From Ligilactobacillus agilis DSM 20509 (GTDB lineage Bacteria; Bacillota; Bacilli; Lactobacillales; Lactobacillaceae), in NCBI RefSeq assembly GCF_001436215.1, contig NZ_AYYP01000009.1:1-59684 (forward strand): 59,684 bases of DNA, read 5' to 3'. Below, piece by piece: positions 26,757 through 34,625 of this stretch. Numbering within the stretch: the stretch's first letter is position 1; the number at the start of each line of letters is the position of its first letter. The notes under the pieces were generated by a model. The model saw only the letters and a list, made by a program, of their open reading frames with translations, searched no databases and was not told where the DNA came from. The position numbers and the translations under genes are program-made.

Positions 26757-27629
26757 ATGAAAGTAAGAAAAGCTGTTATTCCTGCGGCGGGACTTGGAAC
26801 CCGGTTTCTACCAGCAACCAAGGCCTTAGCTAAGGAAATGTTTCCAATTATTGATAAACCAACTATTCAATACATTATTGAAGAAGCTAAGAAGTCTGGA
26901 ATTGAAGACATCTTAGTGGTAACCGGGAAAGGAAAGCGGCCGATTGAAGACCACTTCGATTCTGTCCCAGAGTTGGAACAAAATTTAAAGGAAAAGGGTA
27001 AAAAGGACCTCTTACAATTAGTTGAACAAACGACTGATATTAATCTTTACTTTATCCGCCAATCACACCCACGTGGGTTAGGGGACGCCGTTTTAATGGC
27101 CAAGGATTTCGTTGGTGACGAACCATTCGTAGTTATGCTTGGCGACGATATTATGGAAGATAAAGAACCATTGACAAGACAATTAATGGATCGTTACGAA
27201 CAAACCCACGCCTCAACTTTGGCGGTAATGAAAGTTCCTCATGAAGAGGTTAATAAGTATGGGGTGATTGACCCAGCTGCTCAAACCATGCCAGGATTAT
27301 ACGATGTTAAGCGGTTTGTGGAAAAGCCAGCCGTTGAAAAGGCTCCTTCTGACTTGGCCATCATTGGGCGTTACCTCTTGACCCCAGAAATTTTTGAAAT
27401 GCTCGAAACTCAAAAACCAGGGGCAGGTAACGAAATTCAACTTACAGATGCGATTGACCGCCTCAATAAGATTCAACGCGTATTTGCTCACGAATTTAAG
27501 GGCGACCGCTATGATGTGGGTTACAAGTTTGGCTACCTTAAGACTTCGATTGAATTTGGGCTTAAACACCCCGAAGTTAAAGGTGAATTGACAAGTTATA
27601 TCAAGGACTTAGCAAAGAAGTTAAAATAA
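26757..27629 (+). CDS. galU: UTP--glucose-1-phosphate uridylyltransferase GalU
   Basis: Makes UDP-glucose for glycolipids, teichoic acid decoration and exopolysaccharides. The nucleotide loop [20 protein letters not shown] is at residues 9-28; further family stretches are [19 protein letters not shown] (metal Asp) and VEKP. 290 residues, normal. It has its own promoter and a strong terminator. It probably supplies the UDP-sugar used by the nearby surface-glycosylation genes. Confidence 0.95.
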   Translation: MKVRKAVIPAAGLGTRFLPATKALAKEMFPIIDKPTIQYIIEEAKKSGIEDILVVTGKGKRPIEDHFDSVPELEQNLKEKGKKDLLQLVEQTTDINLYFIRQSHPRGLGDAVLMAKDFVGDEPFVVMLGDDIMEDKEPLTRQLMDRYEQTHASTLAVMKVPHEEVNKYGVIDPAAQTMPGLYDVKRFVEKPAVEKAPSDLAIIGRYLLTPEIFEMLETQKPGAGNEIQLTDAIDRLNKIQRVFAHEFKGDRYDVGYKFGYLKTSIEFGLKHPEVKGELTSYIKDLAKKLK

Positions 27630-27636
27630 GCACTAA

Positions 27637-27682
27637 AAAAGGTATTTTGTGAATGCGACTTGCTTTCACAAAATACCTTTTT
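27637..27682. terminator. Bidirectional intrinsic terminator
   Basis: AAAAAGGTATTTTGTGAA pairs with TTCACAAAATACCTTTTT around a 10-nt loop, between galU and the convergent FtsX-type permease gene. Confidence 0.88.
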
Positions 27683-27687
27683 ATTAG

Positions 27688-27862
27688 CTAATCAACTGAT
27701 TTCAAAGCAGCTAACATGTCAACGGCCTTAATCTTGTAGTGCATGATGAAGGCTAAAACCAAGGTGATGCCTCCAGGAATCAAAGCCGAGATTAAGAAGT
27801 TAATCAGCTTTAAATTAGGGTCAAACATAGCGTTGGCAGGCGGTAAGCTGGTAGTGGTGAAG
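27688..27862 (-). pseudogene. Out-of-frame C-terminal end of the FtsX-like permease
   Basis: Read in the frame ending at the TAG at 27688, this stretch encodes LPPANAMFDPNLKLINFL, a hydrophobic helix and HYKIKAVDMLAALKSVD, the usual end of this permease family. It continues the main open frame only if one base is removed or two are added near 27840-27860. It is a remnant separated by frameshift, not a separate gene. Confidence 0.82.
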
Positions 27863-30277
27863 GTAAGCCCCTAACAGGTAGCCAAAACCAATCCCAATTA
27901 GGGAGAGAATGATGGTCTCACGATAAATATACATCGTAGTTTCACGGTCGTAAAAGCCTAGCACCTTGATGGTTGATAGCTCCCGCACCCGTTCAGAAAC
28001 ATTGATGTTGGTTAGGCTGTAAATGACCACCAAGGCTAAGGTGGTTGCCATTCCAATTAAAATAAAAATAACATTGCCTAATCCCGCGATAACGTTGTTG
28101 ATGGTTCGGCGATTATTGGTGTTTTGGACGACGGTTGTTAAAGCCTTAGTTTCCATAAACTTTCTTGCTTGGTGATTAACATTTTGGTAACCGGAGTCCT
28201 TAAGCTTAACTAGGTAGGCGTTATTGGTCCAAGCTTTTTTAAAGGCCGTTTGATAAGCTTTTTTGCCGACAAAGAGGTAGTGGCCCGTGTACATTTCGGT
28301 AATGCCGGTAACCTTGAAGGTCCGCACCTGGTCAGAAGTATCCTTTAAACTGATAGTTGAACCGACTTTGGCCTTGAGTAGGTTGGCTAACTTCTCAGAA
28401 ATAATCACGCTATCAGCCCTTAAAGTCAGTTGTTGTTGGTTAGTCCGGTTACGTAAGGTTACCAGTGAACTTAATTTTTTGGAATGAGGGGCAATCATGC
28501 TAATTGATTGGACACTTTGATCAGCGCCTGCTTTTTTAGTCAGTAACTGGTAGTTAACGGCCGCGGATTGGCTTACAGCCGAGCCGTCCAATTTGGCAGC
28601 CAGTTTTTGCTTAGCACTGTGTGTCGGATAATCTTTTTGACTTAAGACTAAATCATATTTAATTAAGTCATGGAACTGAATGTTAGTGATTCCCCTAAGT
28701 GAATCACTAATTCCTAAGCCCATAACCAGCAGGCCAGTGCAACCTGCCACCCCGAAGATGGTCATAAACATCCGGCTCTTATAGCGAAAGAGATTGCGGG
28801 CGGTAACCTTTTGCGTAAACGACATGTGTCTCCAAAGAAATTTAAAGCGTTCCAGTAAGATTTTAGCGCCTTTTTTAGGAGGTTTAGGTAAGAGTAGTTG
28901 AGCTGGCTTTTCAGATAGAGTCTTACGCAGTGCAACTAATGCAGCCACCGTAGTGCAAGAGATAGCTACTAGTAAAGTCACCAAGAGGTAAGTCCAAGAA
29001 AAGAGCAGCTTGGTCTGACTCAAAGTTAGGTTAGTGGTATAGGCTTTAAAAATGAGTTGAGGCAGTAGTCTAAAACCAAGACTGGCCCCCAAGGCGACAC
29101 CTAGGCCGCTAGCTACCAAGCTGTAGAGGAGAAACTTCTTACTTACATCAAGGTTACTATAACCAAGGGCCTTTAAAGTTCCAATATTAATTCGTTCTTC
29201 TTCGACAAAGCGCATCATGGTTGTCAGACTAACCAGGGCCGCGATGGCAAATAAGAGCAGGGGAAAAATATTGGCTAAAATATCGACTCGTTCTGAGTTT
29301 GAGCGAAAGAGGGTGTAGCCTGGGTTATAATCACGTTCATGGAGGGTATAGGTAGGAAGCCCCAGCTTAGTTAAAGCTTGTTTCTTATGGATTAACCTTG
29401 CTTGGGTCTTTTCAAGTTGGGCTTGCAGGAGCTTAGCTTGGGTTGGATTTACCATCTGCAACTGTTGAACCTGGGCCTGCTTTTGGGCTAGCTGGGTTTG
29501 TGAGTCAGCCAGTTGGTTTTTAAGGACCTGGTATTTTTCTTGCCCGTTATTAGTCAGGCGCTTCTTTAAGCGCCGTTGATAAAGGGCCACCTTATCTGCG
29601 TACTGCTTACTGTAAGGCGATAGGTTGGCCGTTTGTTTGTAGCTGACCCGTGCAATCGTATAAGGATTGGCTTTAAAGGCAGATTTAGCAACGATTCCAT
29701 ACCCCGCAAGTGAGCCTGAGCCAACCGTGGTTTGACCGAAGTCATTTTTATCTAAGTACTCACTGGAGCGGACAAAGCCCACTAGCCGAAAGTGGCGGTA
29801 CTTGAGTTGACCCTTTTGTTTGACCGTTATTTCTTGGCCTAAGTGATATTTTTTTGCCAGGAGGTAATCAAGGGCTAACTCGCTATCCTTATGCGGGAGC
29901 TTACCGGCAACTAGCGCATAAGTTGACAGTTTAGTTGGTTTTGAAAATAAGCGGATGGCTTGCTGGTGTTTAGTTAAAACTGCATCTTGAAAATAACCAA
30001 GCTCATAGCTTTTAATATCGGAGTCAGCTTTTAAAACCTGTTCGTCGCTGTTATCGAGACCGTAATTAGAGGTAAGGCTAGTATCGGCAAGCTGATGTCG
30101 TTGATAAAAATCACTAGCGGCTTGGCGCATATCGGGGCCGGTCATTTTAAGGCCAATTAGTGTAAAGGCGCTTAAAGCCATCAGCAAGAAAATGGCAACG
30201 AAGCGTCCAAAAGAATGTGTAATAGCCTGAAAGGCGTCCTGCCAAAGAGTTTTTTGAACATAAAACTCACCTACCAT
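27821..30277 (-). CDS. FtsX-like (MacB-type) ABC transporter permease, frameshifted near its C-terminus
   Basis: Permease partner of the ATPase gene just upstream. It has an N-terminal helix (about 18-38), an extracytoplasmic region with a coiled coil rich in Gln and Leu (about 250-300), three helices (about 345-455), a second FtsX half starting about 505 and two helices at the end. Translation stops at 27821 after ...HHYQLTACQRYV. The expected ending lies in another frame immediately downstream, so the last helix is lost. The open frame is 818 codons; the intact protein would have about 860. The ATG overlaps the ATPase stop (ATGGTAG), which points to coupled translation. Substrate unknown. 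Confidence 0.8.
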   Translation of the reverse strand: MVGEFYVQKTLWQDAFQAITHSFGRFVAIFLLMALSAFTLIGLKMTGPDMRQAASDFYQRHQLADTSLTSNYGLDNSDEQVLKADSDIKSYELGYFQDAVLTKHQQAIRLFSKPTKLSTYALVAGKLPHKDSELALDYLLAKKYHLGQEITVKQKGQLKYRHFRLVGFVRSSEYLDKNDFGQTTVGSGSLAGYGIVAKSAFKANPYTIARVSYKQTANLSPYSKQYADKVALYQRRLKKRLTNNGQEKYQVLKNQLADSQTQLAQKQAQVQQLQMVNPTQAKLLQAQLEKTQARLIHKKQALTKLGLPTYTLHERDYNPGYTLFRSNSERVDILANIFPLLLFAIAALVSLTTMMRFVEEERINIGTLKALGYSNLDVSKKFLLYSLVASGLGVALGASLGFRLLPQLIFKAYTTNLTLSQTKLLFSWTYLLVTLLVAISCTTVAALVALRKTLSEKPAQLLLPKPPKKGAKILLERFKFLWRHMSFTQKVTARNLFRYKSRMFMTIFGVAGCTGLLVMGLGISDSLRGITNIQFHDLIKYDLVLSQKDYPTHSAKQKLAAKLDGSAVSQSAAVNYQLLTKKAGADQSVQSISMIAPHSKKLSSLVTLRNRTNQQQLTLRADSVIISEKLANLLKAKVGSTISLKDTSDQVRTFKVTGITEMYTGHYLFVGKKAYQTAFKKAWTNNAYLVKLKDSGYQNVNHQARKFMETKALTTVVQNTNNRRTINNVIAGLGNVIFILIGMATTLALVVIYSLTNINVSERVRELSTIKVLGFYDRETTMYIYRETIILSLIGIGFGYLLGAYLHHYQLTACQRYV

Positions 30278-30972
30278 TCAATGTCAGCAATCGGTGCTGG
30301 CTGGCGGTTATGTTCGATTTTTTTAACCTGGCCGTCGTGGATATGGATGACTTGATTAGCAATCGGTGCCAAAGCCGCATTGTGAGTTACAATTAAGACG
30401 GTCGAGCCGTGTTGTTGGCTCATATCTTGTAAGATTTGCAAAACCTGCTTACCGGTGTGATAGTCTAAAGCACCGGTCGGTTCGTCACATAAAAGTAGCT
30501 TGGGCTTTTTAGCCAGGGCGCGGGCAATCGCGACCCGTTGTTGTTCCCCACCAGATAACTGGGCGGGAAAATTATCCTGCCTGCTAGCTAGCCCAACTGC
30601 TTTTAAGGCTTGGCTGGCACCCAGGGCGTTACTAACAATTTCACTAGCCAGTTCCACGTTTTCCTTGGCAGTGAGGTTAGGAACCAGGTTGTAGAATTGA
30701 AAAACGAAGCCGACGTCATTTCGCCTATAAGTTGTAAGCTGGCGGCGGTTGTAGTCTGAAATGTCTTGCCCATCAATGATGACCTGGCCGCTAGTGTTGG
30801 TATCCATGCCGCCCAAAATGTTGAGCAGGGTGGACTTACCCGCACCGGAGGCGCCTAAGATGACGACTAGCTCCCCCTTGTTGATGCTAAAACTAATATC
30901 TTTATTGGCATGGATGGTTGAGTTAGCGAGTTGATAGGTTTTGGTATTATTTTTAACTTCAATGTAAGCCAT
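30271..30972 (-). CDS. ABC transporter ATP-binding protein (MacB/LolD type)
   Basis: Cytoplasmic ATPase of a MacB-like exporter. Walker [10 protein letters not shown] (40-48), Q-loop in [10 protein letters not shown], signature LSGGEQQR (139-146), Walker [13 protein letters not shown] (about 159-170) and the H-loop in IVTHN are all intact. 233 residues. AAGGTGAG precedes the ATG. Its stop overlaps the permease start, so the two form one unit. The cargo may be a peptide or lipid, as in the family, but nothing here tells which. Confidence 0.93.
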   Translation of the reverse strand: MAYIEVKNNTKTYQLANSTIHANKDISFSINKGELVVILGASGAGKSTLLNILGGMDTNTSGQVIIDGQDISDYNRRQLTTYRRNDVGFVFQFYNLVPNLTAKENVELASEIVSNALGASQALKAVGLASRQDNFPAQLSGGEQQRVAIARALAKKPKLLLCDEPTGALDYHTGKQVLQILQDMSQQHGSTVLIVTHNAALAPIANQVIHIHDGQVKKIEHNRQPAPIADIEW

Positions 30973-31012
30973 AAGCTCACCTTATTTCTATGCAAGCGCT
31001 ATCTTGAAAGGC

Positions 31013-31047
31013 TAAAAAAATAGGGGTTGGAAAAATCCAGCTCCTAA
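31013..31047 (-). terminator. Intrinsic terminator of the small basic-protein gene
   Basis: On the minus strand TAGGAGCTGGA pairs with TCCAACCCCTA (two wobble pairs) and is followed by seven T. Confidence 0.75.
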
Positions 31048-31064
31048 TCTGCGGCCTGCGTTAA

Positions 31065-31199
31065 TTAACGTAGGTTTTTGGCATCAGCATCAAGCTTAGC
31101 GAAACCAGAGCCAGCAGCTGGCTTAGGTTGTTTTGCACGCTTTTCCATCGCCTTACGGGCCATAGCTTTGCGTTCTTCTTTACTTAATTTTTGTGCCAT
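31065..31199 (-). CDS. Small basic protein of 44 residues, function unknown
   Basis: Reads MAQKLSKEERKAMARKAM followed by a Lys/Pro/Gly-rich tail ending NLR. The first half should be a strongly basic amphipathic helix. GAAGGA lies 2-4 nt before the ATG at 31199. A longer reading from 31277 exists but passes through that site and is unlikely. The gene has its own terminator, which supports real expression. I do not recognise a family; nucleic-acid binding is only a guess from composition. Confidence 0.6.
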   Translation of the reverse strand: MAQKLSKEERKAMARKAMEKRAKQPKPAAGSGFAKLDADAKNLR

Positions 31200-31770
31200 A
31201 ATCCTTCGCCTCTTTCCGCAAAGTTCCACATCTAGTGTGGATAACTCCACAAGTTCATTATAGGTCGCTTTTTTCAAAAGTGCAAAAATTTTTATTTGAA
31301 TAAGAAATTATCCACAGCGTGATTAACCTGGTCATTATTATGAAGCCTAGAGTGTTGGGCGGAAGGACCGGTAATGGTGATTTCTTGGTAGGAAGCAACC
31401 TGGCCTTTCACTAGGGAACCTAGGGATCTAGCAGACACGTTGGTGACTAAGGAATCGGAATTGCTACCATCGGCTAGGTTACCGTAGATGTTTAGGACCT
31501 GGGTGTTTTTCGGGAAAGCCTGCCGCTGGCGGTAGTAATTTTTAAAGGCGGCATTTTGGTAAGCGGGTAAGCCGTCTGCTTGGAAATAATTTTGGTTAGG
31601 AACATCATCGATGTGGATAACCCCATCAAAGGGACCAGCGATGGCGACAAATTTATTAAACTGTGGATAAGTAGGACGGTAGGAAGTAATGGCCCAATAA
31701 AAGGTAGCCGGTCCCGCCATCGAATGGGTAACAATGTTGAAACTTTGAATGTGGTAGTTAGTTTGAAGGT

Positions 31771-31805
31771 AGGTAACGACTTTGTCAATCCAGCGGGCTT
31801 GTTGG
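31771..31805. repeat. 35-bp direct repeat, copy 1 (in the DUF915 gene)
   Basis: Begins AGGTAACGACTTTGTC and ends GCGGGCTTGTTGG; identical to the copy starting 65 bp later. It encodes QQARWIDKVV on the minus strand. Confidence 0.93.
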
Positions 31806-31835
31806 AACTGATTGCTGGGTTACCTGTCAAGTTAG

Positions 31836-31870
31836 AGGTAACGACTTTGTCAATCCAGCGGGCTTGTTGG
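31836..31870. repeat. 35-bp direct repeat, copy 2 (in the DUF915 gene)
   Basis: Exact second copy of the 35-bp unit, 30 nt after the end of the first. Recombination between the copies would delete 65 bp and repair the reading frame. Confidence 0.93.
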
Positions 31871-32258
31871 GGGATTTCAGCCTGGTTATTGGCAAAAAGC
31901 ACTTGGATTAGCGGGTACTTTACATTATCCTGCCAGGAGCCATTAATAGCTAGCTGGCCACTTTCAGTGACCGTAATCGTAAGCACCTTTTTAGCCTGGG
32001 GCAAGGCAGCCGCTGCCGCAATTAAATGGTTAGTTGAGTTGGCACTACCAGCCCAGCCGTGAAAATATAAGGTGGGCTGAGCTACGAGTTGCTTGTGTAA
32101 ATGATTGCGGGTGGTTAGGGGGGAAGTTAGGCAGAGACTAGTTAGCAAAAGCAGGCTGGTAGCTAGAGTCAAAAATAGTTTGTAAGTAAATTTCTTTATC
32201 ATTATAATAATCTCCAGTAAAATAGCATTAAGTTAATTATAGGCAGGAAGTGAAGACT

Positions 32259-32705
32259 TTGGAAATAGAAATTAAGGCAACCAAGGACTTAGCTAGTCAG
32301 ATTTACCAAGACGCGCTCATGATTAGAAAAGAGGTCTTTGTAAAGGAGCAAGGAGTCGACATGGCCCTGGAGCTTGATGGTGAGTTGGGGCCAACGCATT
32401 ATGTCCTTTACTATCAAGGTAAACCGGCGACAACTGCTCGAATAAGCCCGGAACAGGCAGGCTGGCACATTCAGCGGGTGGCTACCTTGAAGTCTTACCG
32501 CAAGTTAGGCCTAGCTAAGCACCTGTTAAGTAAGATTGAAGAGGATGCCCGCCAAAGTAAGGTAGCGTATTTAACCTTAGGGGCTCAAGATAGTGCGCAA
32601 GGTTTTTATACTAAATTAGGTTACCAAGTCGTAGGTGCGGGCTTTTTAGATGCAGGGATTGCACATCACCGGATGGATAAGTCCTTGCAAATCAAGGAAA
32701 ACTAG
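32259..32705 (+). CDS. GNAT family N-acetyltransferase
   Basis: A 148-residue acetyltransferase of the ElaA/YjcF-like group. Visible: the KEVFVKEQGV segment near the N-terminus, VATLKSYRKLGLAKHLL (the acetyl-CoA pyrophosphate loop, RKLGLA), and FYTKLGYQVVG followed by GIAHHRM near the end. Substrate unknown. The start is probably the TTG at 32259, placed about 8 nt after AGGAAG; a GTG at 32250 abuts that site. The last codons contain the -35 element of the RNA gene that follows. Confidence 0.85.
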   Translation: MEIEIKATKDLASQIYQDALMIRKEVFVKEQGVDMALELDGELGPTHYVLYYQGKPATTARISPEQAGWHIQRVATLKSYRKLGLAKHLLSKIEEDARQSKVAYLTLGAQDSAQGFYTKLGYQVVGAGFLDAGIAHHRMDKSLQIKEN

Positions 32706-32713
32706 CCTATAAT
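32685..32713 (+). promoter_or_regulatory. Near-consensus promoter of the RNA gene
   Basis: TTGCAA, exactly 17 bp, then TATAAT. Transcription should begin near 32718-32721. The -35 lies inside the end of the GNAT gene. Confidence 0.75.
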
Positions 32714-32718
32714 AAGTG

Positions 32719-32906
32719 GCATGCGATGAGTCGAGGAAAACCAGGCAATCATTGATTGTTCCGCTAAAGCGGCTAGTGGTAAGAATCGAAAGGGGACACA
32801 GATGCTACCGGATTGTAGCGTGTCTGGCTGTTAGTATTGTGGAGTACGGCAGCCCATTTGAATAAATGCCCAGAGGGGACCTAGGTAAAACTGGGTTCCT
32901 TTTTTT
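32719..32906 (+). ncRNA. Probable structured small RNA of about 187 nt, class not identified
   Basis: No open frame of note, but a strong promoter just upstream and an intrinsic terminator at the end. Visible helices: CAATC/GATTG and CCGC-TAAA-GCGG early on; a long central hairpin with GACAC and GCTAC against GTAGC and GTGTC; GGCTG against CAGCC; and GGCAT (32718-32722) against ATGCC (32866-32870), which may close the fold. The next gene, lemA, has its own -10 element after the terminator, so this is not simply a leader. Size and central hairpin recall 6S RNA, but I cannot build the 6S bubble and the class stays open. Confidence 0.6.
32875..32906 (+). terminator. Intrinsic terminator of the RNA gene
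   Basis: GGGACCTAG pairs with CTGGGTTCC over a 6-nt loop (two wobble pairs), followed by seven T. Confidence 0.82.
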
Positions 32907-32968
32907 AATTTAAGTTTAAATTAAAGGCGAACCAGCTGATAAATTAATAACTGAAAGTAAAATTTTGG

Positions 32969-32974
32969 TATAAT
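32969..32974 (+). promoter_or_regulatory. -10 element for lemA-htpX
   Basis: TATAAT in the short space between the RNA terminator and lemA; no good -35 element is seen. Confidence 0.5.
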
Positions 32975-33003
32975 GAAAATAAAGCTTTTGAGGAGGAAAT
33001 TTA

Positions 33004-33558
33004 ATGACACTACTGATTGTAATTGTTGTCTTAGTAATCTTGGCTTTGATTTACATCTCAATGTACAATGGTTTGCAAAAAGCCAAGGTTAACACTGAAG
33101 AATCATGGAGTCAAATTGACGTGCAATTAAAACGCCGGAATGATTTGATTCCTAACTTAGTCGAAACTACTAAGGGTTACGCTAAACACGAAAAAGAAAC
33201 CCTTGCTCAGGTAATTAACCTTAGAAATCAACTAACCGAATTACCAGCTGATGCACACGCGCAAAAGATGGAAGTCTCAAACCAATTAACAGACACCTTA
33301 AAATCAATCTTTGCCTTGGCAGAAGCTTACCCAGATTTGAAAGCTAACCAAGAATTCACCAAGTTGATGGAAGAATTAACCAATACTGAAAATAAGATTG
33401 CTTACTCACGGCAACTGTTCAACAGTTCTGCAGCTAACTTCAATCAACGCCTACTAACCTTCCCATCAAATATGGTTGCTAAGATTCACCACTTTACTAA
33501 GGTCGACTACCTTGAAGTACCAACCGAAGAAAAGGAAGCTCCTAAGGTATCCTTTTAA
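33004..33558 (+). CDS. lemA: LemA family protein
   Basis: A 184-residue protein with one N-terminal membrane helix (residues 2-21) and a long helical body. The family core is clear: YNGLQKAKVNTEESWSQID then QLKRRNDLIPNLVETTKGY, and later NTENKIAYSRQLFNSSAANF. The function of the family is not settled. It is paired with the protease gene htpX, 20 nt downstream, a common arrangement in lactic acid bacteria. GAGGAGG precedes the ATG. Confidence 0.92.
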   Translation: MTLLIVIVVLVILALIYISMYNGLQKAKVNTEESWSQIDVQLKRRNDLIPNLVETTKGYAKHEKETLAQVINLRNQLTELPADAHAQKMEVSNQLTDTLKSIFALAEAYPDLKANQEFTKLMEELTNTENKIAYSRQLFNSSAANFNQRLLTFPSNMVAKIHHFTKVDYLEVPTEEKEAPKVSF

Positions 33559-33578
33559 TGGTAAGTGAGGTTTTGTAA

Positions 33579-34472
33579 ATGTTATATCAACAAATTGCCA
33601 AAAATAAGCGGATGACCGTGGTGGTAATGGTTGGCTTCATGCTCTTGGTGGCTTTAATCGGTTCGGCCGTGGGCTACGTCTTCTTTAATAGTTCGACCGC
33701 CGGCTTAATTATGGCCATCGTGATTGGGTTGGTTTACATGTTATTAATGCTTTCCCAGTCGACCGATGTGGTGATGAGCATGAATAATGCCCACGAAATC
33801 ACTAGCCCAGACCAAGCCCCCGAGTTATGGCACGTGGTTGAAGATATGGCGCTGGTTGGGCAGATTCCTATGCCCCGGGTTTTTATCATCGATGACCCTA
33901 GCCCTAACGCCTTTGCGACTGGTCCTAATCCAGAACACGCTGCGGTAGCTGCTACCAGCGGAATTTTAACTAGGTTAAACCGGGAGGAACTCGAAGGGGT
34001 TATGGCCCACGAAGTTTCGCACATTAGAAATTACGATATTAGGTTACAAACTACGGCCTTAGCTTTAGCAGCGGCTATTTCGATGCTGGTCAACTTTGCC
34101 AGCCACTCCTTTTTCTGGGGTGGTGGCCGGAGGGATGATGACCGCGAAGGATCAAGTGCCCTAGACCTCATCATGATGGTGGTCTCAATTTTGGCAATTA
34201 TCCTCGGCCCGTTGGCTGCTAGCATGGCCCAAATGGCTTTATCACGTAACCGTGAATACTTGGCGGACGCTTCTGCCGTGGAGTTAACGCGCAACCCACT
34301 CGGCTTGATTTCGGCCTTGCAAAAGATTAGTTCAAGCGAACCAATGCAAGCAGCCGACCCAAGTAGTGCTTCAATGTACATTGCCAATCCCTTTAAGGAC
34401 GGATCGTGGACGCATCTTTTCGACACCCACCCTCCAATTGAAAAGCGGATTGAACGTTTGAGAAATATGTAA
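33579..34472 (+). CDS. htpX: Membrane zinc metalloprotease HtpX (M48)
   Basis: Membrane-protein quality-control protease. The zinc site HEVSH is at 144-148 and the third ligand is in [13 protein letters not shown]. Helices flank the catalytic domain: two at about 14-58 and two at about 155-215. 297 residues. It follows lemA in one transcript and ends at a terminator. Regulation by envelope stress is known elsewhere; no operator is visible here. Confidence 0.93.
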   Translation: MLYQQIAKNKRMTVVVMVGFMLLVALIGSAVGYVFFNSSTAGLIMAIVIGLVYMLLMLSQSTDVVMSMNNAHEITSPDQAPELWHVVEDMALVGQIPMPRVFIIDDPSPNAFATGPNPEHAAVAATSGILTRLNREELEGVMAHEVSHIRNYDIRLQTTALALAAAISMLVNFASHSFFWGGGRRDDDREGSSALDLIMMVVSILAIILGPLAASMAQMALSRNREYLADASAVELTRNPLGLISALQKISSSEPMQAADPSSASMYIANPFKDGSWTHLFDTHPPIEKRIERLRNM

Positions 34473-34477
34473 GACTA

Positions 34478-34530
34478 AAGGGAACCGTACTTAGCCAACC
34501 GGTAACGAGGCTAGGTGCGGTTCTTTTATT
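34478..34530 (+). terminator. Intrinsic terminator after htpX
   Basis: GGAACCG and TTAGCC pair with GGCTAG and CGGTTC around a 12-nt loop; TTTTATT follows. Confidence 0.75.
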
Positions 34531-34625
34531 TATCTAACTAGGACTTTTAAAAATAGAAAGTCAGACAAGTATGGTACAATGGGTGAGAGTGAAATTTTGC
34601 AGAGCAGGAAAGGAAGAAATATTTC

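Larger units (their letters stand above)
31292..32202 (-). pseudogene. DUF915 alpha/beta hydrolase disrupted by a 65-bp partial duplication
   Basis: The N-terminal part (from ATG 32202) has a signal-anchor helix and the oxyanion motif YFHGWAGS. The C-terminal part carries the nucleophile motif HSMAG and, later, DGSNSDSLVTNVSA and SAQHSRLHNN for the acid and histidine. Between them 65 bp have been inserted: a 35-bp direct repeat plus 30 bp of unique spacer. Removing 65 bp joins the two frames exactly and restores ARWIDKVVTYLQTN. As it stands, translation goes out of frame at about residue 130 and the catalytic serine is lost from the product. Family members are extracytoplasmic hydrolases of unknown substrate. 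Confidence 0.85.

Noticed and set aside
30991-31004. TGCAAGCGCTATCT, similar to a CcpA cre site, upstream of the ABC ATPase gene
   Set aside because: One mismatch to the 14-bp consensus and no sign of catabolite control of this exporter; matches of this quality are expected by chance in a 60-kb window.
32719-32906. Identification of the intergenic RNA as 6S RNA
   Set aside because: Size and terminal hairpin fit, but I could not form the central bubble flanked by long stems that defines 6S, so I leave the class open.
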